Shown here one piece after another: positions 62,558 to 64,000 of a DNA stretch of 64,000 nt. Position 1 is the stretch's first letter. Each line of letters starts with the position of its first letter. Below the pieces are notes generated by a model that was given only the letters and a program-made list of their open reading frames with translations, did no database searches and had not been told where the DNA came from. Source of the stretch: Deltaproteobacteria bacterium (GTDB lineage: Bacteria; Desulfobacterota; B13-G15; RBG-16-54-18); the NCBI GenBank assembly GCA_016927065.1, contig JAFGNJ010000015.1, forward strand, positions 20,610-84,609, written 5' to 3'. Position numbers and translations under genes: made by a program.

Positions 62558-63145
62558 ATGAACCGCTTGGCCGAAGTCCTTTCATCGCGGGCGCGTGCGG
62601 AGATATTCCGGCTTCTTTTTAGTGGAGGGGGGGAAGAATTGCATGTCCGGGAGATCGAACGGCGCTCCGGTCTGAACGACAGCACCATCCGCCAGGAGCT
62701 GCGCAAGCTGGTTCGATTGGACCTCGTCCACAGTCGTAGAGACAGCAATCGCGTTTACTACCGCGCAAAGACCGGAAACCCCCTCTACCCCGAGATTCGC
62801 AACCTGGTGCTCAAGACATCGGGCCTCGCCGATGTGCTCAAGCCTGCCTTGCGGGACAAGAGGATTCGCCTGGCCTTTGTGTTCGGGTCTACCGCTCGCG
62901 GGGAGGAAAAGGCCGGCAGTGATGTGGATCTGATGGTTATCGGGGAGCTCGGCCTGCGCGACCTCTCCGGGTTGTTGTCCGGCATCGAAGAGCGGATAGG
63001 GCGGGAGATCAATCCCCACGTGCTGCATGAGGATGAGTTTCGCAGGCGTGTTCAAGCCAAGGAGCATTTTGTCACGAGCGTTATGAAATCGCCCAAGATC
63101 TTCATCAGAGGATCCCAGGATGAGCTTGAAGCAGTGGGCCGATAA
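62558..63145 (+). CDS. Winged-HTH / MNT nucleotidyltransferase, antitoxin-type
   Basis: Residues 1-75 form an ArsR-like winged helix (SRARAEIFRLLFSGG..LHVREIERRSGLNDSTIRQELRKL). Residues 100-195 form a minimal nucleotidyltransferase with FGSTARGEEKAGSDVDLMV: G110-S111 and Asp122/Asp124 are intact. In HEPN/MNT modules the MNT protein modifies (AMPylates) and silences the HEPN toxin. The leader is about eight bases or less, with no ribosome site. It overlaps the broken HEPN gene by 26 bp. Confidence 0.85.
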   Translation: MNRLAEVLSSRARAEIFRLLFSGGGEELHVREIERRSGLNDSTIRQELRKLVRLDLVHSRRDSNRVYYRAKTGNPLYPEIRNLVLKTSGLADVLKPALRDKRIRLAFVFGSTARGEEKAGSDVDLMVIGELGLRDLSGLLSGIEERIGREINPHVLHEDEFRRRVQAKEHFVTSVMKSPKIFIRGSQDELEAVGR

Positions 63146-63511
63146 CGGCTGGCTCCATCCGCATCGAACAAGCCGGGAAGAGATCGGTAACCTTTTCAGC
63201 ATCGTGGAGCGCGACCTCAAAGACGCCCAACGGGATATCTCTGCAGGATACTGCTCTCTGCCGAAGGATACCGGCCATCCCAAGACTCGCACCACTTTCG
63301 GACGCTGGCAGCCCTCCCGAAGATACTGGGTAACGCCAGAAAAGCCGATGCCAAGTATCTGGATGCCTGCCGCAAGAAGCGCAACATCGTGGAGTACGAT
63401 TATGCAGGAGGGGCTTCAGCTTCGGATGCCGATGAGCTGATTGCTTTTGTTAAAGGATTAAAAGGCGATGTTATCGCGTGGTTGAAGAAACATCACCCTG
63501 AATTGGTGTAA
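63120..63511 (+). pseudogene. HEPN-domain toxin, disrupted by a small internal deletion
   Basis: The first frame gives MSLKQWADNGWLHPHRTSREEIGNLFSIVERDLKDAQRDISA (63120 to about 63245) and then loses likeness to the family. The likeness resumes in another frame: ILLSAEGYRPSQDSHHFRTLAALP, then ACRKKRNIVEYDYAGGAS and ELIAFVKGLKGDVIAW, ending in TAA at 63509-63511. About 40 bp (a number leaving remainder 1 on division by 3) appear to be missing between them. The lost part covers a central HEPN helix. The RxxxxH-type motif looks degenerate (RKKRNIVEY). Confidence 0.75.
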
Positions 63512-63533
63512 GAGATTGAAGAAAAGGTAACCC

Positions 63534-63653
63534 ATGCCCGCTATCGCCTCTCTCGAAGATTTAAAAGCTGCCCAGAAAGTGGAGCCCTACCGGAAAGCGC
63601 AACACGGTAGACATAACGCCTGCGTAGGGCGACATCCCCCACAGAGCTCATGA
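63534..63653 (+). pseudogene. Truncated copy of the small ORF at 63710, cut by a repeat
   Basis: The ATG at 63534 gives MPAIASLEDLKAAQK, matching the first 15 residues of the product at 63710 except Lys11 for Arg. The frame then runs directly into repeat copy 2 (from 63580) and continues as unrelated sequence to a TGA at 63651. This suggests a repeat insertion or recombination inside a duplicated gene. Confidence 0.6.
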
Positions 63654-63668
63654 TTAATGTGGTGGGGG
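63582..63668 (+). repeat. 51-bp direct repeat copy 2 plus downstream stem
   Basis: 63582-63632 matches copy 1 (62302-62352) with two mismatches. It is followed by GCGACATCCCCCACAG and CATGATTAATGTGGTGGGGG, both of which also occur near copy 1 (62284-62299 and 62447-62466) but in different order. CCCCCAC and GTGGGGG can pair. Confidence 0.8.
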
Positions 63669-63709
63669 AAGTAGATGACTAAAGCATCTGGTGGAGAGGA
63701 AAAGATCAA

Positions 63710-63889
63710 ATGCCAGCAATTGCTTCACTCGAAGATTTACGGGCTGCCCAGAAGGATCTGCTGGAAGCGAAGGATCTGGAGGAGTTAAAAGGTGCTTTTA
63801 AAAAATGGCGCAGAGTGGGGTCGAAGAATATTTGCAAACTTTGGCTTCAAGAGAGGACTCCAGAGCAACTGAAAGGCGCGAGGGATTAA
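63710..63889 (+). CDS. Small hypothetical protein (59 aa)
   Basis: The frame runs from ATG at 63710 to TAA at 63887 and encodes MPAIASLEDLRAAQKDLLEA followed by a Lys/Glu-rich helical stretch and a C-terminal EQLKGARD. A GAGAGGAAAAG site precedes the ATG. It shows no signal peptide or known domain; the charged helical make-up would fit a DNA- or protein-binding antitoxin-like protein, but no toxin gene follows within the window. The intact copy next to a truncated one suggests local duplication. Confidence 0.6.
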   Translation: MPAIASLEDLRAAQKDLLEAKDLEELKGAFKKWRRVGSKNICKLWLQERTPEQLKGARD

Positions 63890-63967
63890 GGGGGTAGTAT
63901 TTTTTGTCAAGAATAAACGGGCTGTTGCCCAAATAATTTAATTTCAGGTGATTTTATGTTAATATGT

Positions 63968-63989
63968 CCCAAATTCTTTGTTATTTGGG
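63968..63989. repeat. Inverted repeat at the right edge
   Basis: CCCAAAT and ATTTGGG flank TCTTTGTT in an AT-rich stretch after the last ORF. It may belong to the promoter of a gene beyond the window or to another inserted element. The remaining bases 63890-64000 hold nothing else I can support. Confidence 0.4.
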
Positions 63990-64000
63990 GGATAAGCTCA

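Noticed and set aside
62302..63632. CRISPR array
   Set aside because: Only two repeat copies 1.28 kb apart with genes between them; no regular spacing.
1..64000. tRNA, rRNA or known riboswitch
   Set aside because: I searched the intergenic regions by eye and found no convincing cloverleaf, rRNA segment or riboswitch core; a covariance-model scan would be needed to exclude them fully.

Overview
This window looks like the chromosome of a free-living anaerobic, Gram-negative (diderm) bacterium, most plausibly an uncultured Desulfobacterota / deltaproteobacterial lineage. That placement is inferred from gene content, not from a marker gene: a selenocysteine formate dehydrogenase, NuoF-type proteins fused to GltD-like flavoproteins, Hnd-type accessory subunits, a 12-gene complex I operon, outer-membrane efflux genes and an alpha-2-macroglobulin/PbpC pair. 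I saw no rRNA, tRNA or CRISPR array.

Layout. 0-11.8 kb: small membrane proteins around the alpha-2-macroglobulin / penicillin-binding protein 1C pair, a zinc-ribbon protein and an AT-rich lipoprotein. 12.0-15.4 kb: a tightly overlapping haem operon (hemE-hemH-hemY). 15.6-17.8 kb: an MBL-fold hydrolase and a secreted protein with two tandem repeats. 17.9-23.7 kb: a TetR-TolC-adaptor-RND pump operon on the minus strand. 23.9-34.7 kb: a minus-strand formate dehydrogenase / NADH-module cluster whose catalytic gene contains an in-frame UGA (Sec355) followed by a bSECIS hairpin. Upstream of it are regulator-like genes: two DRTGG proteins, two HATPase proteins, a PHP protein and a [FeFe]-hydrogenase-like iron-sulfur protein. 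34.8-49.3 kb: nuoA-B-CD-F'-G-H-I-J-K-L-M-N, where nuoE is absent and the NuoF position is taken by a protein that has lost the FMN/NADH domain and is fused to a GltD-like domain. 49.6-56.9 kb: a lytic transglycosylase, pgsA, and a Yej/Opp-type peptide ABC importer with split ATPases.

56.9-59.7 kb is the most unusual stretch. A consensus-like promoter is followed by a 19-codon Phe-rich leader peptide and two mutually exclusive RNA structures, a 12-bp antiterminator and a U7 terminator. This is the layout of a phenylalanine attenuator, but the next genes are an MBL-fold hydrolase and a GNAT-domain protein instead of known Phe genes.

59.7-64.0 kb is an accessory region with all genes on the plus strand: a DUF4143 ATPase, a DUF2281/PIN toxin-antitoxin pair, an HTH-nucleotidyltransferase with a broken HEPN partner, and small duplicated ORFs. 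Two of these modules are bracketed by their own direct repeats, and two have promoters so close to the start codon that the transcripts should be leaderless or nearly so.

The energy genes fit together as follows (inference): formate oxidised at the Sec/Mo site of FdhA could pass electrons through the NuoE/NuoF/GltD module to NAD(P) or ferredoxin, while the modified complex I couples quinone reduction to ion pumping with an electron-input module that is not the standard NuoEF.
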